Source: Epiperipatus broadwayi (Eukaryota; Onychophora; Udeonychophora; Euonychophora; Peripatidae). Taken from it: a DNA stretch of 64,000 bases. The notes under the pieces were generated by a model that was not told where the DNA came from, searched no databases, and saw only the letters and a list, made by a program, of their open reading frames with translations. Of the stretch, positions 47,980-59,649 are shown piece after piece. The stretch's first letter is position 1. The number at the start of each line of letters is the position of its first letter. The stretch spans positions 2,042,165 through 2,106,164 of the forward strand of contig JAQFVV010012511.1 of the NCBI GenBank assembly GCA_028023455.1, given 5' to 3'. The translations under genes and the position numbers were made by a program.

Positions 47980-49860
47980 TTTTAAAATCCTTCACAAAGG
48001 TAGTTGTAGAAATATTGAACTCATGTCATGAGATCTCTGCAATCCTGAAAGTCTGGTAAAAACTTAACCATTCATATGCATTTGGTATTCACTTTTTACT
48101 TTTATTATTTAATTTTTCTTATTATGTTGTTCTTTAATATTATGTGTTACCTTAATCTTTTCATTATACATATAATTAAAATAATCTGTAATTGTTCAAA
48201 AAGGATTAAATATATTGCTATATTCAGTCATTCTTAAGTTGAACATATGTGCTAGATTTAGGTATTGAGCATTCATATGATAAATTGCACTTTTGCAAAA
48301 AAATATTTTCATTCTTTAAATTGCTAGAATCATTTTTCCTGCTAAAAGAAAGCTAATTAATCAAAAGTGCAGACACTTCAATCTCCCTTCCTCACCTGGC
48401 TCAAAGATTTTGTTTTTCTGTAATATAATCAGTCAAACATTTCAATTAGATTTTTTAACAAATATAAAATCAAAATCAAACTAGTTTTAAAAACAATATT
48501 AAAAATAAAATTAATTTATATTTTTCTAAGGGACAAATATATGTCATTTAATTTCTGTTAGCCTTGATAAGTTAAATTCCACTTTTAAGTAAATGTTTAA
48601 GTATGATTATATATCTAATAAATCACCAACCTCTCAAGCTATTATATAGATATTATATTTTTTAATATGTGCAAGTATGATCCTTAGGATGGACCTTTAA
48701 TTCTAAGTCAATGGTAGTCATTTATTAATAATTGTGATTTTAATATAGTTAAATATATCTTTTCAGTTATACCCTGCTTAATTAAAAAGTAATTAATAGC
48801 TAAATGGTTGTAGAATATCCACCCTGGAGGTTATTGAAATATGTGAAGCTTATAATCCCTCTTATAAATAAGCTAATGATAATTATACTGTTTAATCACT
48901 AATTTATTTATTTATTTATTACCTGTAAGAAGTGCAATGGAATTTTGGGTTCAAATCAAAACCTAATATCAGCCACCTATAAAATGGTAATGCACTTTGT
49001 TCTATTTTTTATTGTTACTAATAAATTTATTTATACTCATTACCTCTTACATTTGTGTCTTATTTTCCACAATTAGCATTCTTTTTTTAGTTTTAAAGAG
49101 TCTCATGTATCTCTTTGACTTCAGTGAGATATAAGAAAAGGGTATATATGTTAATATCAGATGTGGTAGTCATGTGGAAATTATTCTGGGGCATAAGTAA
49201 TGAGTTTAAACTTGTTATTGTGTGCAGTAATGTTTATATCAAGATTACACACAGACATGCAAGTTAGGGAGTGTTGTTGGGTTTTTAAGATTAGTTTTGC
49301 TGATTATACAAATCTGACCATTACTATATATATTACTTATAATACACATCATAAATGCATGAAATACTAACAATAAATATAATCAATAGATTTAATTAAT
49401 AAAAGTTCATCCACATCTTTAAAATATATCCAATTACAGATTATTTTATGATATAGCATTAAGTTATAGTCTGAATTTGAACAAGTTCATAGTCAAAAAC
49501 ATAAAGCTTCCTTTAGTTCTTTTTTATTTTCAGAGTTGTGATAGCAGACCTTTATTCTCTTATTTTCTCAAAGTTTTATGAATGACATTTTGAGAGCCAC
49601 AACCTTTTATGAAATATAATCTTTTTTTAAATATTAAATTTCTGTTGGGGGTGAGGTATTCCATAATCCAGTTATTACACTAAGGCATTTTAGATATGTT
49701 CTATGTGAAGTAGATTTTTTGTCCAAGAAGAAACCTTCTGAATCAACCTACCATTATTTTCGAATTTCCAAGAGAGTTATTTTTATTATATACATTTGTA
49801 TATTATATCTTTTGTTAAATATTTTGATAATTTTTTTGGTGGGGACTTTAATTATACATT
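47980..49860. other. AT-rich DNA, no gene seen
   Basis: Nothing recognisable. A short TTTATTTATTTATT run lies near 48903. Confidence 0.45.
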
Positions 49861-49864
49861 ATTA

Positions 49865-50196
49865 TTGTGTTCCTGAAGGTTTGTAATGATGGTATTTTAG
49901 ATGTGATAATATGTTGACTATTTCCATCATCTATCATTAAATGTTGAAAGTCTAGAAAATTTTAATTTTTATTTAAACTTTTCCAAATACAAATAACTGT
50001 TAATAATAACACACAAAGGCAACACAGATTAATAGATTACACAATGTTTTGAGTGGTATATTCTTCACTCTTCAGTTACTGCTGGACTGACTAGTGACAA
50101 TGCAAGCATAAGAGTTGAACTTACATCTTTAGATTTTTGGATATTGAATTTTAAGGCAATGCTTTAACCAACTGAGCTATTCTGTCAAAAGCCACA
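49865..50196 (-). repeat. tRNA-derived SINE, family B, copy 2
   Basis: On the - strand ATAGCTCAGTTGGTTAAAGC is an almost consensus tRNA D-arm/box A. GTAAGTTCAACTC near 50132-50120 is the box B. The body ends CTAAAATACCATCATTACAA. It matches the copy at 32.34-32.63 kb along its length. The head keeps better polymerase III boxes than copy 1. Confidence 0.75.
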
Positions 50197-50199
50197 GTC

Positions 50200-50855
50200 A
50201 GAATAAATTTCTTATACTTAGTTAAACTTAAAATTATCTTATATAATGTTTCAAGGAATTCTTAACATATATATATATATGAGCAAATGGAAACATTATA
50301 CATACACATAGACGTAACAAAATATATACCTATTTGTTAACATTATGAATTGTTTGCTTTCTAAAATGTATGTTTTATCATTGCCTAATTTTTTCCTGCT
50401 TTGCCTAGCTAGTTTTTGAAGAGCGAATGTCTTATGCTGTAATAAATCTTCCTTTTCTCTGAATCTCAGAAAAAGATTAATGATATAATCACATAAAATG
50501 TTTATATCACTTAAAATGATTATATCACTTTAACATATATACAGTATTTTATCATGTAATTATATTAATTAAATCTTGTTAGTATGCTTATAGATGTCAA
50601 GTTTCTGATTTGGATGGCTTCATTATTATTTTATTTTGTTCTCTTTAACCATGTAAATGATGCCACCGTAAATGGTAATTTACAGCATTTAAAAGTTTTA
50701 AAAATATTTTAATTAACTTTTGAATTTTATTTTATATTATTTTTTCCCATTTATGTTACATAATTAATATGTAATTATAATTTATTAGAAACATTTTATG
50801 CATATATTTATTAATAATAATTAGAATGTTTTTTTTTAATGTTTTGAAACTTTAT
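50200..50855. other. AT-rich DNA, no gene seen
   Basis: Nothing recognisable. Confidence 0.45.
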
Positions 50856-50862
50856 ATATATA

Positions 50863-51590
50863 TCTTATTATTATAAAGCCTGAAAATTTGAAAATAGTAA
50901 GTCGGAAATCGAATTCCGACATATGTGCTATTACTTTAAATATTATAAATCTCGGCACACTCACATGTTAGTAAGAGTTTAAAAACTTAAATGAATCACT
51001 TAAGTTTAGAGTGCATTTCTATAAATATACCAACTTTCACTGACTATGTAAATCAGGGCTTGAGTCTATTGTGTGCCTGATGTGATAATCAAATTTTGAA
51101 TTGTACAAATTTATTTAACTTATCGCAGGAGAAAGACAGTGTCTCATTTTTAACCAGCCATGATTAGACCAGTACTACTTATAAATGTAAATCTTATTAT
51201 TATAAAATGCTGAAATTTTGAAATTATTACGTCATAAGTTGATAATGCGCTATTACTTTAAATATTATAAATCTCCGCGCACTCCCACGTCAGTAAGAGT
51301 TAAAAAACTTAAGTGAATCACTTAACTTTAGAGTGCATTTCCATAAATACACTGACTTTCACTGGACATGCTAAATCAGGGCTTGAGTCTATTGTATGCT
51401 TGATGTTATAATCAAATTTTGAGTTGTATAAATCTATTTAATCTATCGCTGGACTCATTTTTAACCACCCATGATCAGACCAATACGACTTATAAATGTA
51501 AATATTATTATAAAGCGCTGAAAATTTGAAATTATGAAGTCGGAAGTTGAATTCCAATAATGTGCTATTACTTTAAATATTATAAAATTT
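50863..51590 (+). repeat. Tandem repeat, 2.2 units of about 308-329 bp
   Basis: Units start at 50863, 51192 and about 51503. Shared landmarks are TTATTATAAA..CTGAAA, TGCTATTACTTTAAATATTA, GTAAGAGTT..AAAACTTAA, TCAGGGCTTGAGTCTATTGT and CTTATAAATGTAAA. The third unit stops near 51590. Unit 1 has a hairpin GTCGGAA/TTCCGAC (50902-50921) that is weaker in units 2 and 3. No ribozyme core (CTGANGA...GAAA) was found in the unit. Confidence 0.8.
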
Positions 51591-51599
51591 AAAAATAAA

Positions 51600-52975
51600 T
51601 TTGTCTATGTCTTTACTGCATAAGCATTTATTAGAAATTAGGTTTTGACTATAGCTAAATTATAATAAAGATGATAATAGATTTTTGTTTTTTTTTCTTT
51701 AATAAAGATATAAAACAATAGCGTCTTGCAGAAATGTTAATTCACTTAAAGTTGATTCACAACATCAGCACTATTTATCACACACTCTTCCTATTTTAAT
51801 AAATTTTTGGTAATGTGTGCTTAACATATCAATTCCAAAAGTTAGCTGAGCATCATTTTGTTTTTAGAATATTATTCTATATATTTAAACTATTTATGAG
51901 CATACATCTGGCAATTTTAAACTTTATAGAACTAGGATATCTTGTGCACTGTGTAAACAAAATTTTTATGGTAATTAAATAGCAATTACTTCTTGTAATG
52001 ATGATAAAAGAATTTTTTTATAGACCTAATGTTATTGCACACGTAATATATATTAGTAATAAAATATATCATTCTGTCACTATATGCATTTATGAATGAA
52101 AAAGGTTATCATTTATTTCATAATAGAGGTTTGCTTTCTAACCAGAAATAACAATTGTAATCAATTTTATATGATTCAAATACTTTTGTCTTTTTTTAAT
52201 TAAATTTTGTGTTATAGTAATTCTATCCATTATATCTTTATTCTGGATCTGACATATTTTGCTTTCATTTTTACATTTTTAAAAGATTTTGTTTGAAGTA
52301 AAAAGCTTCAATAATTATCCTAAAAAGATATATAATGTGTACAAAAATTCTAAATCATAGAAACTATCAGCTAAGTAAATACTATAAATACAAAACTTTT
52401 TGTCTCCAATAAAAGAAAGATAGGTTACAATGTGAAGAAAAAAATCAGAAAAATCATGAATATGTACCTCAAGTAAATTTAGGAATATTTTTATTAGGAT
52501 CTATCTGTACAATTTTATCTTGGTCTTATAGATAAATTTATTGAAGTTATTATTTAAATTCTGTATCATAATACTTGTTAAAGTAAAACAGGAGTATTAT
52601 AATTTTGTAATGCTATCTTATATATTTTAATAGATATCTAGCTGAATTGATTGTAAAAATAAGATTATTTTAGTATTGAATTAACCTTTATATTTAAGAG
52701 TTATTCAACATATGAATTACCAAAGGTCATTCTCTGATTGTCAATGTTTTCAGACAAAATGTTTATTGTTTTGGAAAATAGGCCAAAATTTGAGAAAAAT
52801 CTATGAATGTACACAAACAAACATCAGTTTGACCATTTATGATATCAACTATTTCAGTTCTCAAAGAAGTAAAATAATGTTCAACAAACTAAGATTTAAA
52901 AAAGAAGTAAAATAATGTTCAATAGATCAAGTATCAATTTACTATTTGAATAAGAATATCACATAATTCATTATT
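51600..52975. other. AT-rich DNA, no gene seen
   Basis: A 67-codon + frame at 52712-52915 lies in a slightly GC-richer patch and contains a short duplicated AAAGAAGTAAAATAATGTTC. It is unrecognised. Confidence 0.4.
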
Positions 52976-52984
52976 TAACATTTG

Positions 52985-54073
52985 ATTTTATTTACAAGCA
53001 CAGAGATAGATGTAATTTAGATGGAAATTAATTTTTATGCTAACACATGAGCTGTACTGTTTTTTATAATACCTCAACAAAGTCTTGTTGAGTATTGAGG
53101 AAACTCTTGAACGAGGACACAAGATAGAAACTTTTGAAAAGATAAGAGCAGCCATTTTATCTTTAAATCTATTTTCTAATTAGATAGGCCAATTTAAAGC
53201 ATCTCAGTTTAAGAGTGTAAAGATGTTTCTTTATTTACTTTACTTCCATTAATTTCTTTCTGCAGATTAACTATCATGAAATCTTTAAATTTACTATGTG
53301 TTAATATTCAGAAATATTAGAAATTATGTAACATTTGTTTTTATTTACAAGTGCAGAGATTGTATGTAATTTAGATATTAAGGATTTTTTTATCCTAACA
53401 CATGCACTATACTGTTTTTTTTATAATATCTTAATAAAATCTTGTTGAGTAATGAGGAAACTCTTGAACTAAGACATAAGATAGAGACTTTTGAAAAGAT
53501 AAGAGTGGCCATCTTATCTTTAAACCTACTTTATCATTATATAGGCCAATCTAAAGCATCTCAGTTTAAGAGTGTGAAGATGTTTTTCTGTCACTTTACT
53601 TTCATTAATGTCTTTCTGTGTATTACTTCTCACATAATCTTTAAATTTACTACATATTAGTTCAAGAGTTTTCTCAATATTCATCAAGACATCATTGAAA
53701 TATTTAAAAAACCTTACAGAGCATGTGTTAGGGTGAAAAATTCTTACTGTCTGAATTACATACTATCTCTGTACTTGTAAATAAAATTAAATGTTATATA
53801 ATTTCTAATATTTCTGAGTATTAATACATAATAAATTTAAAGATTTTATGAGAGTTAGTACCCAGAAAGAAATTAATGGAAGTAAAGTGAACAGCAGAGA
53901 AACATCTTCACATTCTTAAACTGAGATGCTTTACATTGATCTATATAATTAGAAAGTAGATTTAAAGATAAGATGGTCACTCTTACCTTTTCAAAAGTCT
54001 CTATCTTGTGTCTTAGTTTGAGAGTTTCCTCAATATTTAACAAGTCAATGTTGAGATATTATTAAAAAAACAG
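52985..54073. repeat. Tandem and inverted repeat, unit about 340 bp
   Basis: Two forward units (from 52985 and 53336) share ATTTACAAG.GCAGAGAT, ACACATG..CT.TACTGTTTTTT, GAGGAAACTCTTGAAC, TTTTGAAAAGATAAGAG and CATCTCAGTTTAAGAGTGT. From about 53656 to 54060 the same landmarks appear in inverted orientation, so the array turns head to head. The inverted unit is broken at 54073 by the hammerhead array and resumes at 55621. Layout is like that of the hammerhead family, but I see no ribozyme core. Confidence 0.75.
54061..54073. repeat. Target duplication, left copy
   Basis: ATTAAAAAAACAG here and at 55608-55620 are identical and flank the hammerhead array. The host repeat continues on both sides, so this is an insertion footprint. 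Confidence 0.85.
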
Positions 54074-54217
54074 CATCACATGATCACATTTCCTATACTA
54101 GCACATTAATTGTTGATAAACAGAGAAAAACTCTCCATACAGTATTGCCACCTGTGCTAAACATAGTAATCAATGTATGCCAGAAGGCTTGTGCATAAAA
54201 TCCCTATCTAATGCCTA

Positions 54218-54286
54218 CTCATCCAATATCCCCAGACTAGTTTCTGTCTTGTGGCCTTCGTCAGTGAGGAGCTTTGGATCTGAGAG
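54218..54286 (-). ncRNA. Hammerhead ribozyme, inverted unit
   Basis: On the - strand: CTGACGA at 54264-54258, helix II GGC-CACAA-GAC with one mismatch, GAAAC, a 2-nt loop and GTC ending at 54235. Helix I pairs as in the forward unit. Core nucleotides are all kept. Confidence 0.55.
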
Positions 54287-55004
54287 CACTGCATCTAGAT
54301 CTTAGGATCTAATGCAACCCTCTAGCAACCACCTTTTATCTCTACTTAACTACAAAACTATGAGAATGAAATTGAAAACACAAAAAATATTTTCAATCTA
54401 AGCTCAATAGCTTATATAGTCATATGGGTCTGAACTCAGTTCAGAACCCATACATTTTGGTATCTTTGGCTCTTTTACAACCATAGCCACCACTATCCTA
54501 TTAGGCAGGATTGGTATTAAACCATTAAGCATCACATGATCACATTTCCTATACTAGCACATTAATTGTTGATAAACAGAGCAAAACTCTCCATACAGTA
54601 TTGCCACCTGTGCTAAGTAGGCATTAGATAGGGATTTTATGCGCAAGCCTTCTGGCATACATTGATTACTCTGTTTAGCACAGGTGGCAATACTGTATGG
54701 AGAGTTTTGCTCTGTTTATCAACAATTAATGTGCTAGTATAGGAAATGTGATCATGTGATGCTTAATGGTTTAATACCAATCCTGCCTAATAGGATAGTG
54801 GTGGCTATGGTTGTAAAAAAGCCAAAGACACCAAAATGTATAGGTGCTGAACTGAGTTCAGACCCATATGACTATATAAGCTATTGAGCTTAGATTGAAA
54901 ATATTTTTTGTGTTTTCAATTTCATTCTCATAGTTTTGTAGTTAAGTAGAGATAAAAGGTGGTTGCTAGAGGGTTGCATTAGATCCTAAGATCTAGATGC
55001 AGTG

Positions 55005-55045
55005 CTCTCAGATCCAAAGCTCCTCACTGTCTGGGGATATTGGAT
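55005..55045 (+). ncRNA. Hammerhead region with the core deleted
   Basis: TCCTCACTG joins TCTGGGGATATTGG directly. Compared with the next unit, 25 bp are missing. They cover the end of CTGACGA, all of helix II, GAAAC and the helix III loop. Both strands of helix I remain. This unit cannot cleave. Confidence 0.7.
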
Positions 55046-55435
55046 GAGTAGGCATTAGATAGGGATTTTATGCATAAGCCTTCTGGCATACATTGATTAC
55101 TCTGTTTAGCACAGGTGGCAATACTGTATGGAGAGTTTTGCTCTGTTTATCAACAATTAATGTGCTAGTATAGGAAATGTGATCATGTGATGCTTAATGG
55201 TTTAACACCAATCCTGCCTAATAGGATAGTGGTGGCTATGGTTGTAAAAGAGCCAAAGACACCAAAATGTATGGGTGCTGAACTGAGTTCAGACCCATAT
55301 GACTATATAAGCTATTGAGCTTAGATTGAAAATATTTTTTGTGTTTTCAATTTCATTCTCATAGTTTTGTAGTTAAGTAGAGATAAAAGGTGGTTGCTAG
55401 AGGGTTGCATTAGATCCTAAGATCTAGATGCAGTG

Positions 55436-55504
55436 CTCTCATATCCAAAGCTCCTCACTGACGAAGGCCACAAGCCAGAAACTAGTCTGGGGATATTGGA
55501 TGAG
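55436..55504 (+). ncRNA. Hammerhead ribozyme, best-preserved copy
   Basis: CTGACGA at 55458-55464 fits CUGANGA. An A, helix II GGC-CACAA-GCC and an A come next, then GAAAC at 55478-55482. A 2-nt loop (TA) and GTC follow, with predicted cleavage after 55487. Helix III is just A-U and C-G. Helix I is TCCTCA (55452-55457) with TGGGGA (55488-55493), then an internal loop and ATCCAA (55443-55448) with TTGGAT (55496-55501). The order is type I, open at helix I. Such short helix III stems are known in Penelope-like, newt and schistosome hammerheads, which work best as dimers. The A-A next to helix II is unusual. Confidence 0.65.
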
Positions 55505-55607
55505 TAGGCATTAGATAGGGATTTTATGCACAAGCCTTCTGGCATCCATTGATTACTCTGTTTAGCACAGGTGGCAATACTGTATGGAGAGTTTTGCTCT
55601 GTTTATC

Positions 55608-55695
55608 ATTAAAAAAACAGTATAGCACATGTGTTAGAATGAAAAATACTTATTGTCTACATTATATATTTCATTATTGTTTTTGTATACTCTTG
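55608..55695. repeat. Right target duplication and resumed 340-bp repeat
   Basis: ATTAAAAAAACAG (55608-55620) is followed by TATAGCACATGTGTTAGAAT, which continues the inverted repeat unit interrupted at 54073. It fades near 55695. Confidence 0.75.
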
Positions 55696-55699
55696 TTTG

Positions 55700-58205
55700 T
55701 ATTGCTCCAATACAACTCTAATTATTAAAAATAACACATCCATGTCCAAGTTTATCAAAATATAAACAATTTGCATTTTTCTATGGACATCTATCTTGAT
55801 TTAAAAGATCACAACAAAAGCATTTTAAGTCTTTTCCTTCTTAATTAAAATAGCAATAAGTACATAATAATTATTACTGTATACAGTAAGCATTTAAATA
55901 ACTTGCACTTTAGTAACTCACTGCTAAATTTCAATAAATTACTTAACATTGCATAGAAATTATAGGATTTAATCCATGTTGTTTTCCAATTAGTTCAGCT
56001 GATTCATTTACCAGTTTTATAAAAAAAATTCTGTTAATGAAGAGAATGGATTATTATGCACTGATAAATGCATTATTAAATATTCATATAGATGTTTTTA
56101 AGTAATATCTTCATAAAGTGTGCTTTAATTGTTATTTTATTACTTTAGATCACATTTTTAATTGATAAACTATTGCTAAAAAGCCTTTACAAAAATGTTC
56201 TATCACAGTAAATGATATTCATTATATAATGTGTAGTTTTCCCAAACATTCTTACATGATCTAGATGAAATAAAATTAATTAACCACAAATCTTATCTGA
56301 ATCTTTAATTAGAACTATTGGTATGTACTGGTTCAATTATTCGTTGAATAACTTTTTTTAATATGCATTTAATTTTGGAATAGCGTTGGAAAATTGTCTT
56401 ACGTAATGGGTCTTTAAAAGAAAATCTGGCAATTGTCAATTTCATCAAAAATATCTTTTTCTAATAGTTTTGGCTTGTGTTTTAGAATTTAGAGTCCCAT
56501 GTGATGCCATTATTCCATCTGATTGGCTGTCACGTAAGCATTTTTAAAGCGTATCTGTTTGAAGGTGTTTAGCTTTCACGTTATTATATCAATATATTGT
56601 ATTTGTAAACATTATTGGTTGATTAATTATTTTAACTTGTAGAGGTTTATTACTAATCTGGTAACATATTGGACTATTGTTATAGATTCTTTACTTTAGA
56701 TTCAAACTCTGATTATTGCATAATAATGTTAGGACTATTTTAAAAAAATGTGTGTTATGAATTTTTAGAATAATCCGTATATATATTTTTATAAATATAT
56801 AAATGTGAAAGTTATGCATATATTTATAAAAACAAAAACATTCGGATATATAAATTGTAAAGAAATAAATCTTGTTTCAATTTTGCAGATTCCCAGAGGA
56901 AATCATATATATTAAAAAATTCAAAAAGAAATTATTTTTTTAAATTCAGGTAAATTATTAATGATTTAAACAAGATAAAAAAATCCGTTTAAATATGTAT
57001 GTTATAGTAGATAATGGTAAATGAGTAAATCCATTCTAACGCAAGAAGAAAATCAAAAAAGAAAAAATAAATAAAAATAGGCTAAAATAAGTTTTCTAAT
57101 AACTAAACAATACAAACTAAGAAACATAAATATATTTATTTATATAGCATGCTAATCTGTTTATTTGACATTCCTATAGCTTTTAACTTCTCTGTATATT
57201 TTCGTTTTTGAATTATTTTAATATTTTGCCAATTATAGTTCCTCATTGAATTCTATCTTCAATCATATCTTCATTAATCAAAGCATTCATCCTTGAGATA
57301 ATTTATAATGAGTGAACAGAATATCCTTGAAAACCATACATAATTTCATTATAGAATTCCTTTTTGAAATAGTTTTTTACTGATTAGTCATTTCAATGAA
57401 GCTTTGTGACTACGGTAGTAGATCCATTGCCATAATGTTCAGAAAACTGAACAACATTCCAAATGATCTTAAAGTCTTGCCAATATATTTTAAATATTTT
57501 ATGGCATATCTTTAAAGGAAAAATTTGCAGTATCTTTATATTACATTAATTGTTATTTCAAAGAATTGTGAATGTTTTTAAATTTTCTATGCTCCTGATA
57601 GAAGAGGTCCCTTGCATCAGATGGTTGAGGCTATATAAAAAAGAATTTACATTGTAGGATATCCAGGGGTAATATTTATGGTCACTTAAGAATAACACAC
57701 AACTTAGAAAAGAAACATAAATGATATTTATTATATTAAATATATATACAAAATTTAGTTATAAATGTTTTGCCTTCATATTGTTGGAGAACTATACAAG
57801 TCTAGCTTTTAGTGGTATACTTAACATCTAAAAAGAAATGCTGTGACTTTCCTTCAAGACTCAGTCATTTTCAGTCTATGAGTGGCTTGCCTTGTATGCA
57901 GATATGGTGATGACTGTAGTTAGTAATTTTCTGATTCAGGCTTGAAGCATGCCTCATTATAACCTATAATACTGTGGACAAGATATGTACTGCCATTTAT
58001 GTTTGCCAGATGTCTGGTTGTTATCTGAAAGCTGTGTCTCCTTTCATAGTGAGAACCCTCTTCTTATTGGAAATGAATGAATTCATTAATCTATTTATTC
58101 AATTAGCCTGTTTGTGCCATTGAATATTTATTTCTTATTATAGTTATATAAATGTTTTGTTTTATTGTAACTTGAATCTGATTTTGATGAGAATATATCT
58201 ATTAT
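55700..58205. other. AT-rich DNA, no gene seen
   Basis: A GC-richer stretch at about 57830-58070 has no frame or motif that I recognise. Nothing else is supported. Confidence 0.4.
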
Positions 58206-58212
58206 TTGAGGG

Positions 58213-58315
58213 TAAGTTTCTGCTAAGTTAGGATGGGTTTATAACAATATCATTATTCATTATTGGAATATAAGTTTCTGCTAACTTAGGATGAGTTTAT
58301 AGCAATATGATTATA
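58213..58315 (+). repeat. Tandem duplication, unit 58 bp
   Basis: TAAGTTTCTGCTAAGTTAGG at 58213 recurs at 58271 as TAAGTTTCTGCTAACTTAGG, with the following GGGTTTATAACAATAT also repeated with few changes. Confidence 0.8.
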
Positions 58316-58319
58316 AAAT

Positions 58320-58945
58320 GTTTTATAACTTTGTTTACCATTTGTAGAAAAAGGCATTCTATTATTTTTTGTGATTGTCACGTGAGCTTTAGTAGTGGAA
58401 ACATTCCTGATTGACAGGAAAATAGTATCAATCATTGAGAAGCTTAAGGAAGGATTAAATGAACTATGATATGAATCAGACACAGACAACTATTGAGGCT
58501 AATAAATTCTCTTTTTAGTTCACTATTTACAAATTTGATTTGTTTCATTTTTTCTTTTGACTTTGTTTAGGTATAATATCTTGAAACTAACTGGTCTCAC
58601 TTTTATTCAATAAAGTGAGTAAAATGATACTGCTATTTACAACTAATTTGGGTGAAATTGTTATATTACTGTGGTAAAATATTTTATATTTTAATTGGTT
58701 AATTACAGTAATTACAGAGCATTGGAGTTTGTGCAGCATTTTAACACTTAACTAGTTTTCTATTTAAATGTCAATTAATGCACCTTCTTGATCATGCAAG
58801 TTAAAAGTTACTTAAGATTTTTCATCATTATTAGTTAAGAAACATTGATTTTTAAAATTAATTATTAAATTAAAATCTATATAGATTGCATTCATATAGT
58901 AAAAGCACTCTGTAAGTCATCTTCTGAATTGGCAAGAATAACACA
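58320..58945. other. AT-rich DNA, no gene seen
   Basis: Nothing recognisable; a 67-codon - frame at 58286-58489 overlaps the tandem duplication and is not recognised. Confidence 0.4.
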
Positions 58946-58948
58946 ATT

Positions 58949-58968
58949 ATCAGTATATTGCAAATGGG

Positions 58969-59008
<40 letters not shown>

Positions 59009-59055
59009 ATATACTGATATTATATATTGCATATATATATATATATATATATATA
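58949..59055. repeat. TA microsatellite with an inverted flank
   Basis: Two (TA)n tracts (about 58973-59004 and 59032-59055) surround TGCAATATACTGATATT. The motif ATCAGTATATTGCA just before the first tract is its inverted copy, so a cruciform could form. Confidence 0.75.
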
Positions 59056-59059
59056 ATAT

Positions 59060-59550
59060 CAAAAACTAAACTAGTCAATAAAATAAACAAATTGCACCAA
59101 ATTTAGAATTAAAATACTAGCCAAAATTTAAAATTAAGATTTCACAATCAGTGATTTCACTGGCAAGGAAGACATCTTAAGTGCAAAGTAACACAAATGC
59201 AACAGAAATGAATACTAACCTAATTTCTCATAATTTTCAATTATATTCCAATTATGTTTAATATTTAAAAATCTTTTAAATAAGTTAATAGCTTCATTAT
59301 CATAAATTTCCAATAGTAGAGATTCTTTAATTCTCATTATTTCATTGTTTTCAAAGAAAACAATATTAATCTGCTCTAGTATAATCTTATAGCTTGTATG
59401 AAATTTAAATTTTGGTTACTCTATTTAATTCTGAACTTAATGTAATTTGTTTATATTATTTACTTTAACGTTTAGCTTTCGATATTTTACATCTTTAGAA
59501 ATTACTATTTCAATTTTAAATACTGATATTGGGGTAGTCCTTTATTGTTA
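59060..59550. other. AT-rich DNA, no gene seen
   Basis: Nothing recognisable. Confidence 0.45.
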
Positions 59551-59552
59551 AA

Positions 59553-59640
59553 AGGAACTTGCCTTGACAGCAGTTTTTGTTGTTTGTTAATGATATTGTG
59601 ATTGTCTAAGTGTTGATTGTTTTTTAATATATATATGTGT
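59553..59640 (+). repeat. Dispersed repeat, copy 2 of 2
   Basis: ACTTGCCTTGACAGCAGTTT, TTGTTGTTTGTTA, GATTGTCTAAGTGTTGATTG and TTTTTTAATATATA match the copy at 32160-32250. Family unknown; the downstream (TA)-rich stretch differs. Confidence 0.5.
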
Positions 59641-59649
59641 GTGTTTAAT

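Larger units (their letters stand above)
54074..55607. repeat. Hammerhead-repeat array, about 1.5 kb
   Basis: It has an inverted part (54074-54615) and then forward units to 55607. Spacing between equivalent positions (ATTGATTACTCTG at 54661, 55092 and 55548) is 431 and 456 bp. The shorter unit lacks 25 bp of the ribozyme core. Each unit has ATGTGATCATGTGATG, CCTGCCTAATAGGATAGTGG, the palindrome CTGAACTGAGTTCAG, GTTTTGTAGTTAAGTAGAGA, AGATCCTAAGATCTAGATGC, the ribozyme region, GGGATTTTATGC and the end GGAGAGTTTTGCTCTGTTTA. The units are nearly identical, so the array is young or homogenised. Tandem plus inverted organisation and a hammerhead fit Penelope-like terminal repeats or retrozymes. 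Confidence 0.85.

Noticed and set aside
50863-51590. Hammerhead ribozyme in the 320-bp tandem repeat
   Set aside because: I searched both strands by eye for CTGANGA followed by GAAA at suitable spacing and found none.
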